From Candidatus Hydrogenedentota bacterium (lineage in GTDB: Bacteria; Hydrogenedentota; Hydrogenedentia; Hydrogenedentales; JAEUWI01): a stretch of DNA of 64,000 nucleotides. Position numbers and translations under genes: made by a program. Each line of letters begins with the position of its first letter. Within the stretch, counting starts at the first letter, position 1. A model generated the notes under the pieces. It had not been told where the DNA came from. It did not search any database and saw only the letters and a program-made list of their open reading frames with translations. This document shows, in pieces, positions 35,601-43,012 of this stretch. The stretch is from positions 25,396 through 89,395 of the forward strand of contig JACPGE010000026.1 in NCBI GenBank assembly GCA_016182605.1, given 5' to 3'.

Positions 35601-36186
35601 CTATTGGCAGACCACCAAACACGGCAGTATCGGGCGCACGCTGCCGGGCATCGCACTGAGGGTGTTGGATCCCGACACACGCGAAACGCGGGCGCTGGGC
35701 GAGTCCGGCCTCCTGCTGGTGAAGGGTCCCAACATCATGAAGGGCTACCTGAATCAGCCGGAGAAGACGGCGGCGGTGCTGCAGGATGGATGGTACGAGA
35801 CGGGCGACATCGCGGCGCTGGACGAGTACGCGTTCATCACGATAACGGATCGTCTGGCGCGCTTCAGCAAGATCGCGGGCGAGATGGTGCCGCACACGAA
35901 GGTGGAGGAGGTGCTGCACGGCCTGCTGGGTCTGACGGATCAGATGATGGCGGTGACGAGTGTGCCCGATGTGCAGAAGGGGGAACGGCTCGTGGTATTG
36001 CACACGCTGGACGACGCGCAGTTGGAAGAATTGCAGCAAAAAGTGGACACCTCCGGATTGCCGAATCTGTGGATACCTCGGACCAATTCCTTCTACCGGA
36101 TTGAGGAGATACCCGTGCTGGGCACCGGGAAGATGGATATTCGCGGGGTGAAGAAACTGGCGGAAGCGCTGGACCTGGGAGCGTAG
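32617..36186 (+). CDS. MFS transporter / lyso-phospholipid acyltransferase / acyl-ACP synthetase fusion (LplT-Aas type)
   Basis: A 1189-aa trifunctional protein. Residues about 15-445 are an MFS transporter (LplT-like; AFNDNVYQYFVVFF, FGPAKYGILPE). Residues about 460-680 are a PlsC acyltransferase with the H-x4-D motif in NHMSLIDTLAIM. Residues about 690-1189 are an AMP-binding acyl-activating domain with FSSGSEGEPKGVMLTQ, YGTTECAPVVSAN, WYETGD and GTGKMDIRG. In enterobacteria LplT flips lyso-phospholipids inward and Aas re-acylates them; the fusion does both in one chain at the inner membrane. The ATG at 32617 follows AGAGGC. It lies directly upstream of a hydrolase gene. Confidence 0.93.
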   Translation: MQQARKAVTEANFSRRGFWSLMATQGQGAFNDNVYQYFVVFFLTAALVAVPEEGGWWHITWFGLDKRIAPIDYIPGLSTFLFAVPFVVFPSLFGSLADRFSKGRIIIATKYLEVVVMAFGGLALYTGNLLFIFAILFFMATQSAMFGPAKYGILPEMLPEERLSWGNGLLQMGTIVAIILGTVTAGQLYNVLAPSQSFYLASVFMVSLSVLGVLTSHFVTRPEAANPNQPIPMNPLMPWSGMGRYFKFIWQDRVMLNVVIGYVYFWTIGALVRNNVLKLTKSDLGFAEGTTSAYLGIVALGIGIGAVAAGYMSRKKIELGLIPICALGMAFFALLLSIPPLVYAPLLTPLALLFGEGAGALGFKILLGINVFGLGFFAGGFDVPLAASIQQRAPQGMKGGIIATTNLLTWFGMGLSGLLFTAFGAVGFLTTYHVFLITALSALAMGIYISWRLPHLYLRSLIWCLETLFYRVHTKGREHIPDTGGALLVANHMSLIDTLAIMASTDRVIHFVACESVFQKGITGRLARFMRIIAVKSTAGPGDLEAVEREIRQRIATGDVVCINCEPRYSANSAVAPWHKSFERIMHDLDAPIIPLHHSRLWEHVYVFKNNRFHWRRRCLQRLPLKRYPIHVHIGPPAAEGATAELVRAQVTALGLEQYTERRNHVQQLHHGFIRMARRNLRKRAIADAVSGELSYFKTLVGSLVFARTLKQVLDQREKVGVLLPPSVGGVLTNAALQIMGRVPVNLNYTATAATMASCAKQCDITQVITSKKFLERLPLDVPGQAIYLEDVREMVKGSDRIWGMLMALFAPVRVIERALGRTRRSPDDLATIIFSSGSEGEPKGVMLTQRNVMCNIEQTLEFFPHDGKTCLVGFLPFFHSFGYTVTLWMTLMGGLSAVYHANPLEPKIIGRLIEQYRGTIMIGTSTFLQGFIRRCMPEQLSSLVFVVCGAEKLAPRVRTAFKEKFGLEPLEGYGTTECAPVVSANIPDCISPGFYWQTTKHGSIGRTLPGIALRVLDPDTRETRALGESGLLLVKGPNIMKGYLNQPEKTAAVLQDGWYETGDIAALDEYAFITITDRLARFSKIAGEMVPHTKVEEVLHGLLGLTDQMMAVTSVPDVQKGERLVVLHTLDDAQLEELQQKVDTSGLPNLWIPRTNSFYRIEEIPVLGTGKMDIRGVKKLAEALDLGA

Positions 36187-36189
36187 ACC

Positions 36190-37167
36190 ATGAGTGATGC
36201 CCAGCCCCTTCACCGGCGCCTGTGGCGGCGGCGCCCAATTCTGCTGTATGGCGTGATATTTGCAGCCGTGCTCGGCATGGGGATGAGCTATTGGGTGGAC
36301 GGACGCGTGCGCGCCTACGAGAAAGCCGCGCCACGCGATGCGGCGACCGGCATCTTGACGGCCATGACGCCGCGCACCGTGACTCCGGAGCAGGAAGTGG
36401 GCGCGATCCTGCTGGTGCATGGCTTCATCGGGAGCCCGTCCAACTTCAGCGACTTGCCGGATGCGCTGGGCGCGGCGGGGTGGTATGTGGAGGCGATGAA
36501 CTTGCCGGGCCATGGCACCACGCCGCACGATTTCGAACGCACCTCCCCAGACGATCTGGTGCAGGGGGTTTTGGCGAAGGTCCGGGAGTTGAAGAAGTCC
36601 CACTCCCCCGTCGTGCTCCTGGGACACAGCATGGGCGGCGCGATAGCGGCCATCGTAGCGCACGAAGAACTCCTCGACGGACTCATACTGTGCTCGCCGT
36701 ACTTCGACGTGACGCACAACCGGATCCTCGGCCTTCCTTTGGATGTCATTGTGCCTCCGATCGCGACGGTAATCCGGTGGATTCCCGGACGGCCGGGGAA
36801 CGGCCCGGTGAATCTGGTGGAGAACAAGAAGCACGTGGATTCGTACGGCTGGATACCCACGCAGGGATTGCTGACCGCGGGAGCCGTGTGTGAACGGGCG
36901 AACGAGGCCATGTCGAAATCGGCGCTGAGCACGCCCCTGCTGCTCGTCCATTCCGAAGCGGACAAAGTAACCTCCCCCACTGCCGCGCGCGCGGTCTTCG
37001 ATGCCTATACCGGCCAAGACAAAACGGCGGTGTGGCTGACGAAATCCGATCACGTGATCTTCTGGGACTACGAAGCGGAAGAGTCCAAGAAGGCCGTCCT
37101 GGACTTCCTGGCGCGGCTGGCGAAACCTCTCCCCCAGTCCGCCCCGGTAGCGCCCGGTGAATCCTGA
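36190..37167 (+). CDS. Membrane-anchored alpha/beta hydrolase (lipase/esterase-like)
   Basis: A 325-aa hydrolase of the monoacylglycerol-lipase/carboxylesterase type. An N-terminal helix (PILLYGVIFAAVLGMGM) anchors it. The oxyanion region is LLVHGFIGSP, the nucleophile is in GHSMGG, and Asp and His of the triad are in SEADKVTSP and SDHVIFW. It begins 3 bp after the acyltransferase fusion, so a shared operon and a role in phospholipid or fatty-acid turnover are likely. The specific substrate cannot be told. Confidence 0.88.
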   Translation: MSDAQPLHRRLWRRRPILLYGVIFAAVLGMGMSYWVDGRVRAYEKAAPRDAATGILTAMTPRTVTPEQEVGAILLVHGFIGSPSNFSDLPDALGAAGWYVEAMNLPGHGTTPHDFERTSPDDLVQGVLAKVRELKKSHSPVVLLGHSMGGAIAAIVAHEELLDGLILCSPYFDVTHNRILGLPLDVIVPPIATVIRWIPGRPGNGPVNLVENKKHVDSYGWIPTQGLLTAGAVCERANEAMSKSALSTPLLLVHSEADKVTSPTAARAVFDAYTGQDKTAVWLTKSDHVIFWDYEAEESKKAVLDFLARLAKPLPQSAPVAPGES

Positions 37168-37639
37168 ACTGTGCATCCTCGCCGCGCACGAGACGTGGCC
37201 GCTGCGGCAGAAGATCCTGCGTCCCCACCAGACCCTCGAAGAGATGTTCTTTCCGGGCGATGAAGCCGTGGACACCATTCACTTCGGAATCGTATTGGAC
37301 GATGCCATCGCCGGTATCGCATCCCTGTATCGGGAGGCGCATCCGGCCTTTCCCGGAGAGGCCCTCTGGCGCCTTCGCGGTATGGCGGTGGACGAGGCGG
37401 CGCGGCGTCACGGACTGGGCAGGCGGCTCGTGGAGGAATGCATCGCCGCTGCGCGCGCACGGGGCGGCACGGTGCTGTGGTGCAACGCACGCACCAGCGC
37501 GGCCGATTTCTACCGGCGCCTGGGATTCAAGATACAGGGCAAGGTCTTTGCGATGCCGGGGATCGGGTGGCATTATTTGATGTGGATTGGACTGCAGGAC
37601 GCTGAGGGGGTGGGCGGAAGCGGACAGGGACCCCAATGA
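37157..37639 (+). CDS. GNAT-family N-acetyltransferase
   Basis: A 160-aa GCN5-related acetyltransferase. The acetyl-CoA loop is visible as MAVDEAARRHGLGRRLVEE, followed by WCNARTSAADFYRRLGFK, a standard motif B. The start is GTG at 37157, overlapping the hydrolase stop by 11 bp, which suggests coupling. The acceptor is unknown. The gap after it (37640-37774) has only a short hairpin (ACCAAAG/CTTTGGT). Confidence 0.88.
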   Translation: MNPELCILAAHETWPLRQKILRPHQTLEEMFFPGDEAVDTIHFGIVLDDAIAGIASLYREAHPAFPGEALWRLRGMAVDEAARRHGLGRRLVEECIAAARARGGTVLWCNARTSAADFYRRLGFKIQGKVFAMPGIGWHYLMWIGLQDAEGVGGSGQGPQ

Positions 37640-37774
37640 CGAAAGGGACCAAAGGCGCGAAAAGCTTTGGTCTCGCGGGGTGGGCGGATTTCGCGAAGGG
37701 CACACGAACGCGCGTTTCGCGCAATCGTGTGGCACGGGGAATTTGGGGCGGGACGCGCCTCTACTCCCCCGCCG

Positions 37775-38236
37775 CTATTTCGCGTGCGTGGGTTTGTAGT
37801 GGCCGGGGACGGAGCGGAAGCTGATGGCGATGCGGTTCCAGGCGTTGATGGTGACGATAGCGAGGGAGAGCTGCACGAGTTCTTCTTCGCTGAATTGTGT
37901 GCGGGCGCGATCGTAGACTTCGTCGGGAACGTGGCCCTCCGTGATCAGGGTGAGGGCTTCGGTCCATTCGAGGGCCGCCCGCTCACGTTCCGTGTAGAAG
38001 GGGCATTCGCGCCAGGTGCTGAGGCAATAGATGCGCTGTTCGGTTTCGCCCAGAGCGCGCGCGTCGAGGCTGTGCATGTCGATGCAATACGCGCAGCCGT
38101 TGATCTGCGAAGCACGGAGTTTTACCAGTTCCTGCAGGGACGCTTCCAGGCCACAGTCCTTGACGTACTGGGTGAGGTCCAGCATGGCTTGGGTGGCGCC
38201 AGGGCTGGCTTTGAAGAAGTTCATGCGCGCTTTCAT
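37775..38236 (-). CDS. Carboxymuconolactone decarboxylase / AhpD-like peroxidase-family protein
   Basis: A 153-aa protein of the CMD/AhpD fold. It carries a redox CxxC followed by His (NGCAYCIDMHSLDARALG) at about residue 50, the signature of the alkylhydroperoxidase AhpD core. Such proteins are cytosolic, trimeric or hexameric peroxide-reducing or related enzymes. AAAAGGAG precedes the ATG. It lies near a superoxide dismutase, suggesting an oxidative-stress pair, though separated by a repeat. Confidence 0.88.
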   Translation of the reverse strand: MKARMNFFKASPGATQAMLDLTQYVKDCGLEASLQELVKLRASQINGCAYCIDMHSLDARALGETEQRIYCLSTWRECPFYTERERAALEWTEALTLITEGHVPDEVYDRARTQFSEEELVQLSLAIVTINAWNRIAISFRSVPGHYKPTHAK

Positions 38237-38404
38237 ATCGAGGCTCCTTTTGAGAGTGGGTGGTTACGGAAGAGCTAAGCTTACAGAATTGGCCAAGTCT
38301 TGCGAGGGGAACCGGCCAAGGACCAAAGGGACGATAAGGACCTCAAAAACCAAGGCGAATAGTCCGCAACTACGACGAGGCCGGCAAAAGCCCCGACAGG
38401 AATT

Positions 38405-38486
38405 CTCGTTCCCACGGTCCTCCGTGGGAATGCGTAAACTGCACGGGAATCTCATATGCATTCCCACGGAGGACCGTAGGAACGAG
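38405..38486. repeat. 82-bp palindromic dispersed repeat, copy 2
   Basis: Same length and end-to-end match as 22571-22652, with a different central spacer and a few substitutions. The arms start CTCGTTCCCACGGTCCTCCG. It lies between the AhpD-like and SOD genes, which are both on the minus strand. The 38237-38573 gap holds no gene I can support. Confidence 0.8.
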
Positions 38487-38573
38487 CGTGCCTGGAAGTT
38501 TTTCTGGCCTCTCAACAATACCGGCCCGAGGGTGGTGTGCCCCGGGCCGGTTGGAGGATGCTATCGTTGGCGC

Positions 38574-39179
38574 TTATTTGGCAGCAGCGTAAAGCTCAGC
38601 GACCTTGGCCCAGTTGACCACGTTCCAGAATGCGGCGACGTAGTCTGGCCGGCGGTTCTGGTAGTGGAGGTAGTAGGCGTGTTCCCACACGTCGAGACCG
38701 AGAATCGGGGTCTTGCCCTGCATGAGGGGGGAGTCCTGGTTGCCGGTGCTGAGCACTTCGAGGGCACCGCCGCTTACGACGAGCCACGCCCAGCCGCTGC
38801 CGAAACGGGTCTTGGCGGCGGTCTCAAACTTTTCCTTGAACGCAGCCAAGCTGCCGAAGGTGCTTTCGATGGCTGCGGCGAGATCTCCCGCCGGACCGCC
38901 CGCGCCGGGGGCCAGCAACTGCCAGAAAAGGGAGTGGTTGTGGTGGCCACCGCCATGGTTGATGACGGCCTGGCGCTTGGCTTCCGGGACGTCGTTGATG
39001 TTGCGGAGTATTTCTTCGAGCGGCTTCGCAGCGATGGCGTCGAGGCCTTCGAGGGCGGCATTGAGGCCGGCAACATAGGCGGCGTGGTGTTTGTCGTGGT
39101 GGATTTCCATGGTCTTCGCGTCGATATGGGGTTCGAGCGCGTTAAAGGCGTAGGGCAAATCCGGCAGCGTGAATGGCAT
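38574..39179 (-). CDS. sodA: Superoxide dismutase, Mn-type signature
   Basis: A 201-aa Fe/Mn superoxide dismutase converting superoxide to oxygen and peroxide. Metal ligands are in the EIHHDKHH region, the [11 protein letters not shown] region and [15 protein letters not shown]. The [10 protein letters not shown] segment carries the active-site Gln at the Mn-type position, arguing for a manganese or cambialistic enzyme rather than an iron one. No signal peptide is present, so it is cytosolic. The ATG has TAAGGAGAAG upstream. Confidence 0.95.
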   Translation of the reverse strand: MPFTLPDLPYAFNALEPHIDAKTMEIHHDKHHAAYVAGLNAALEGLDAIAAKPLEEILRNINDVPEAKRQAVINHGGGHHNHSLFWQLLAPGAGGPAGDLAAAIESTFGSLAAFKEKFETAAKTRFGSGWAWLVVSGGALEVLSTGNQDSPLMQGKTPILGLDVWEHAYYLHYQNRRPDYVAAFWNVVNWAKVAELYAAAK

Positions 39180-39387
39180 AATCTTCTCCTTATTATCCGT
39201 AATTTCAGCGGCCTAACCGCAGGGTGGGGTCGAGTAGAATACGAAAAACGGCAGTATAACGCAAGAATGTAAACGTTTATACGGGTCTAAGTATTCCCAT
39301 GGAACGTGGAAAAGGAGAGCGATCCCGCGCCTGAACTACTATGGGTTGTGGCAGGGTAATGATTGACAGCAAGATAATGGGTTTGTC

Positions 39388-39416
39388 TGGACAATCGTAC
39401 ATGGATGCGGTATGAT
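39388..39416 (+). promoter_or_regulatory. Sigma-70-type promoter of the PilZ-like/REC pair
   Basis: TGGACA (39388-39393), a 17-bp spacer and TATGAT (39411-39416) lie about 50 bp upstream of the PilZ-like start. Confidence 0.6.
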
Positions 39417-39467
39417 TTATGCGTGAGGCCCGCAAATGCACCATAGAGCAGGAGTGACATCGACAGT

Positions 39468-39983
39468 ATGGCACGTTCGAATGTATTCAATCAGGTGAAT
39501 CGCGATGGGGACGAGAAGAGCCGCCTGGTGCTCTCGTCGGATAGCCGCTCCTTGCGCCGTGGGCGCCGCTGTGCGCCAAGAACGGAAGTGTGCCGTCCAT
39601 GTCTGTTGTGGCTTGCTTCGGACGATACCGTGAAGCTGCAGGGGGTGGTGCTGGATCTGAATCCTTATGGTTTGCGGGTGCGATCGTTTGCGGAGTTTGA
39701 GGAGGGCGTGGAGATCCTGGTGCAAATGATGCGGGATGAAGAATTTACGATACCGCTTTCGCCCGCGATCCGGACGAGCCTGGTGCGTCGTTCGGAGCAG
39801 GCGGAGGGCTTTGTAGACTTGGGGCTGAAAATAGAGCTGGAGCGGATACGGCGAGGAAACGGCTATAAGCCGAAGGTCATCACGCGGCCGGCCCCGATGA
39901 GAAGTGGCATATCCCGGATGCATACCGTGGATGTGACCATTGACGATCGCGGGATCCGCCGCCTTGGGAGAAACCGTGAATAA
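39468..39983 (+). CDS. PilZ-like domain protein
   Basis: A 171-aa cytosolic protein. It has an Arg-rich region with RRGRRCAPR, then CRPCLLWLASDD, a predicted strand pattern and LDLNPYGLRVRS, the (D/N)xSxxG-like second half of the PilZ motif (here DLNPYG). PilZ proteins bind c-di-GMP through RxxxR plus (D/N)xSxxG. Here the Arg motif is plausible but the Ser is replaced by Pro, so c-di-GMP binding is uncertain. Its end overlaps the response-regulator gene by 8 bp, suggesting a two-gene signalling unit. Confidence 0.68.
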   Translation: MARSNVFNQVNRDGDEKSRLVLSSDSRSLRRGRRCAPRTEVCRPCLLWLASDDTVKLQGVVLDLNPYGLRVRSFAEFEEGVEILVQMMRDEEFTIPLSPAIRTSLVRRSEQAEGFVDLGLKIELERIRRGNGYKPKVITRPAPMRSGISRMHTVDVTIDDRGIRRLGRNRE

Positions 39984-40362
39984 CAAGATATTGGTAGTGG
40001 ACGACGAGCCGGACGTTGTGGGCATGATCGAGCGGACGTTGAAGTCGGAGGGCTACGATGTGATCAAGGCCTATGACGGGATCGTCGCGCTGGATCTGGT
40101 GGCCAGCGAGAAGCCGGACCTGGTGCTTCTGGACATCATGATGCCGATGATGAGCGGGTATGAGGTCTGCGAGCAGATCAAGTCGAATCCACAGACCCAG
40201 GAGATCCCGGTGATCTGTGTCACTTCGGCGCACACGGGCGACGCACGGAACCAGAGCCTGAAAGCGGGCGCCGCGACGCTGGTGACAAAACCCTTCATGC
40301 CGGCGGAGCTGCTGGCGCAGATTGAGCGGCACATCCATACGGGCCGGGAACGGGCAAATTAA
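39976..40362 (+). CDS. Single-domain response regulator (CheY/REC-like)
   Basis: A 128-aa receiver domain with no output domain. Acidic pocket VVDDEPD, phosphoacceptor Asp in LVLLDIMMPMMSG, the Thr/Ser switch in ICVTSAH and the Lys in VTKPFMP are all present, so it should be phosphorylatable. The start is GTG at 39976 (NNKILVVDDE), with GGGAG upstream; upstream codons lie inside the PilZ-like gene. The cognate kinase is not adjacent. Likely acts by protein-protein contact, perhaps with the PilZ-like protein. Confidence 0.9.
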   Translation: MNNKILVVDDEPDVVGMIERTLKSEGYDVIKAYDGIVALDLVASEKPDLVLLDIMMPMMSGYEVCEQIKSNPQTQEIPVICVTSAHTGDARNQSLKAGAATLVTKPFMPAELLAQIERHIHTGRERAN

Positions 40363-40371
40363 GCGCATTTT

Positions 40372-40401
40372 TTGACCGGCCTATGACAAAACCAGTATAC
40401 T
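40372..40401 (+). promoter_or_regulatory. Sigma-70-type promoter of the pgsA-der-plsY-DUF2723 operon
   Basis: TTGACC (40372-40377), an 18-bp spacer and TATACT (40396-40401) lie 52 bp upstream of the first gene. The preceding response-regulator gene ends at 40362. Confidence 0.68.
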
Positions 40402-40453
40402 GTGCGGTCCGGGTGGGAATGGGTTCATCCGGTAAAAGCGTCTTTTAGCTGCC

Positions 40454-41005
40454 GTGACCCTTGCCAATCGCATCACATTCGCCCGTGTATTCGCCATTCC
40501 CGTCTTCTGTCTTATCATCTATTGGTATTCGCCGGAACGTGAATGGCTTCGCCATGCCGCGCTGGGGATTTATGTGGCGGCGGCGATATCGGACTTTCTG
40601 GACGGGTACATCGCGCGGAACTACGACCAGCGCAGCGAGTTGGGCGTCCGCCTGGATCCGCTTGCAGACAAGCTGATCATCAATCTGGGTTTCGTCTTCA
40701 TCGCGGCAAACATCCATTTCGATCCGCCGGTGCCACAGTGGTTTCCGGTGCTGATTCTAATACGTGACATCATCATCGTCATGGGCTCCTACCTCATCAA
40801 CCAGTATTTCGGTCCTGTGCGCATTCAACCCCGGCTGCTGGGGAAGGTGACGACGGCGGTGCAGTTGTCGGCCATGATCGGGATTTTGCTGGGCGTGGGC
40901 TTTGCCGAATGGCTGCTGTATGCGACGATTCTGGTGTCGGCGTGTTCGCTGGTGGACTACACGTTCATCGGCGTGTTCCAATTGAAAAGAAAGCAATCCG
41001 TCTAA
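40454..41005 (+). CDS. pgsA: CDP-alcohol phosphatidyltransferase, PgsA-like
   Basis: A 183-aa membrane enzyme. It transfers a phosphatidyl group from CDP-diacylglycerol to an alcohol, most likely glycerol-3-phosphate, giving phosphatidylglycerophosphate. The catalytic CAP motif D-x2-D-G-x2-A-R-x8-G-x3-D-x3-D is intact (DFLDGYIAR, then GVRLDPLADK). Four to six helices are predicted. The start is GTG at 40454. The stop shares one base with the der ATG. Substrate assignment follows the family and the plsY neighbour and is not proven. Confidence 0.85.
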   Translation: MTLANRITFARVFAIPVFCLIIYWYSPEREWLRHAALGIYVAAAISDFLDGYIARNYDQRSELGVRLDPLADKLIINLGFVFIAANIHFDPPVPQWFPVLILIRDIIIVMGSYLINQYFGPVRIQPRLLGKVTTAVQLSAMIGILLGVGFAEWLLYATILVSACSLVDYTFIGVFQLKRKQSV

Positions 41006-42432
41006 TGGCGAAAACAAAAAAACTTCCCCTGGTGGCCATCTGCGGCCGGCCCAACGTGGGCAAATCCACGCTCTTCAATCGCATCATCAAAAAGTCGCGG
41101 GCCATTGTGCACGATCTGGCGGGGATCACGCGGGATCGTTTTTTCGCGGAGACGGAGTGGCAGGGGCGGCGCTTCCGTGTCGTGGACACCGGCGGGATGA
41201 TGGACAAGCCCTCGGGCCAGATCGAAGCGAAGATGCAGGAGCAGGTGCACGCGGCACTGGAAGAAGCGTGCCTGATTCTTTTCGTGGTGGATGGGCAGCA
41301 TCCCCTCACGCGCCTGGACCACGAGGTGGCGCATACCCTCTTCAAATATGAAAAGCCGCGGCTGCTGGTGGTCAACAAGCTCGACAACGCGAAGATCGAA
41401 GAGAACAAGTACGAGTTTTATGAACTGGGCATGGGCGATCCTGTGGCGGTTTCTTCGGGGCACAATCTGGGGATTGAGGCGTTGCGCGATCTGATTATCG
41501 CCGCGTTGCCGCCGCTGCCCGAAGGCGAGGCCGCACAGGCGGAGCCAGAAGCCGAGGATTCCTTTCCCGATATCTGGGAAGAGGACGACGAACGTGAAGC
41601 CGCACCGGTCGAACGCCCGAAGGATCCACGAATCAAGGTGGCGATTGTGGGCAAGCCGAACGTGGGCAAGTCCTCTTTCGTGAATGCGATTTTGAACGAG
41701 GAGCGGACGATTGTCTCCGACATACCGGGGACGACGCGCGACGCGATCGACGTGGATTTTCACTGGAAGGACCAGGACTATCTGTTGATAGACACGGCGG
41801 GCCTGCGGAAGAAGGCGGGGATCAAGCAGCCGGTGGAGCATTTCAGCGTGAGCCGATCGTTGCGCGCCGTGAAACGCGCGGACGTGGTGCTGTTGATGGT
41901 GGACCCGATCGAAGGCCTGACGGAGCAGGACAAGCGGATTATCGGTTACACGCGGGAGAACGGGACGGCGATGGTGATTGCGTGGACGAAGTGGGATCTG
42001 GTGGAAGACAAGGAAAAGCGCTTCAAGGAACTGTCGGAAAACATCGACTTGAAGATGCCGCAGATCAAACACGTGCCCATGATCACCATTTCGAATTTGA
42101 CGCGGCAGCGCCTTTTCAACACCTTCGAGATCATCAACAAGGTGGCGGCGGACAGCGAATTGCGCATACCGACCGCCGAGTTGAACAAGGTGATCGAAGA
42201 GGTGAAGGCGAAACACAATCCGCCGAGCCACGGCGGTACCCGCGCGAAGATTCTGTATGCGACGCAAACGAGCGTGAAGCCGACGGAATTTGTGCTGTTC
42301 GTGAACCAGGCGCGGCTCTTCCACTTCAGCTATATGCGTTATATCGAGAATCAGATTCGCGCGCAGTATGGTTTCGACGGGGTGCCCATCAAGCTGGAAC
42401 TGCGCGAGGGCAAGGCGAAGCATGAACGATGA
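41005..42432 (+). CDS. der: Ribosome biogenesis GTPase Der (EngA)
   Basis: A 475-aa GTPase with two tandem G domains (about 8-170 and 215-390) and a C-terminal KH-like domain. Both P-loops are present: GRPNVGKSTLF and GKPNVGKSSFV, with DTGGM and DTAGL switch II motifs and NKLD and TKWD specificity motifs. Der acts in late 50S subunit assembly. The TAATG overlap with pgsA and the 11-bp overlap with plsY show tight packing. The linker between the G domains is acidic and longer than usual. Confidence 0.97.
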   Translation: MAKTKKLPLVAICGRPNVGKSTLFNRIIKKSRAIVHDLAGITRDRFFAETEWQGRRFRVVDTGGMMDKPSGQIEAKMQEQVHAALEEACLILFVVDGQHPLTRLDHEVAHTLFKYEKPRLLVVNKLDNAKIEENKYEFYELGMGDPVAVSSGHNLGIEALRDLIIAALPPLPEGEAAQAEPEAEDSFPDIWEEDDEREAAPVERPKDPRIKVAIVGKPNVGKSSFVNAILNEERTIVSDIPGTTRDAIDVDFHWKDQDYLLIDTAGLRKKAGIKQPVEHFSVSRSLRAVKRADVVLLMVDPIEGLTEQDKRIIGYTRENGTAMVIAWTKWDLVEDKEKRFKELSENIDLKMPQIKHVPMITISNLTRQRLFNTFEIINKVAADSELRIPTAELNKVIEEVKAKHNPPSHGGTRAKILYATQTSVKPTEFVLFVNQARLFHFSYMRYIENQIRAQYGFDGVPIKLELREGKAKHER

Positions 42433-43012
42433 CGTGATCGCTGTCTGTGCGGTGCTGCTGTCGTACGTGCTGGGATCGATCCCGACGGGCCTGTGGCTCG
42501 GCCTGCGCCTGAAGGGCGTGGACATTCGCGAGCACGGCAGCAAGAATATCGGCGCGACGAACACCCTGCGCGTGCTCGGCAAGGGATTGGGCGCCGTGGC
42601 GCTGTTGGGCGACATGGCGAAGGGTCTGGCGCCCGTGCTGGCAGCGCAACAAGTAAGCGCCTCGGTCTATCTCCCGGTCTTGTGCGGCGTGGCTGCGATC
42701 CTGGGGCATTCCTTCTCGCTCTTTCTGGGATTTCGCGGCGGCAAAGGCGTGGCGACCAGTTCGGGCGTCTTCCTGGGGCTGGCCCCCTTCCCCACGCTGA
42801 TTGCGGCGGCAGTATTTGGATCTGTGTTTGCCGCAACGCGCATGGTGAGTGCGGGTTCTATTCTCGCTGCGCTGGCACTTGCGGTATCCGTCTTCTTCTT
42901 TCCGCTGCCGCCCGTGGTGCGCGGCGTGGCCGTGGTGATTGCCGCGCTGGTGATTTTCAAGCACCGGAGCAATATTCAACGGATACTCAAAGGCGAGGAA
43001 AACCGGTTTTGA
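42422..43012 (+). CDS. plsY: Glycerol-3-phosphate acyltransferase (acyl-phosphate dependent)
   Basis: A 196-aa integral membrane enzyme. It acylates glycerol-3-phosphate from acyl phosphate, the first step of phospholipid synthesis. Motifs are GSIPTGLWLG, SKNIGATNTLRVLG and GHSFSLFLGFRGGKGVATS, matching the three PlsY active-site loops. The ATG at 42422 lies within the der gene (11-bp overlap). Pairing with pgsA puts two phospholipid steps in one operon. Confidence 0.95.
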   Translation: MNDDVIAVCAVLLSYVLGSIPTGLWLGLRLKGVDIREHGSKNIGATNTLRVLGKGLGAVALLGDMAKGLAPVLAAQQVSASVYLPVLCGVAAILGHSFSLFLGFRGGKGVATSSGVFLGLAPFPTLIAAAVFGSVFAATRMVSAGSILAALALAVSVFFFPLPPVVRGVAVVIAALVIFKHRSNIQRILKGEENRF

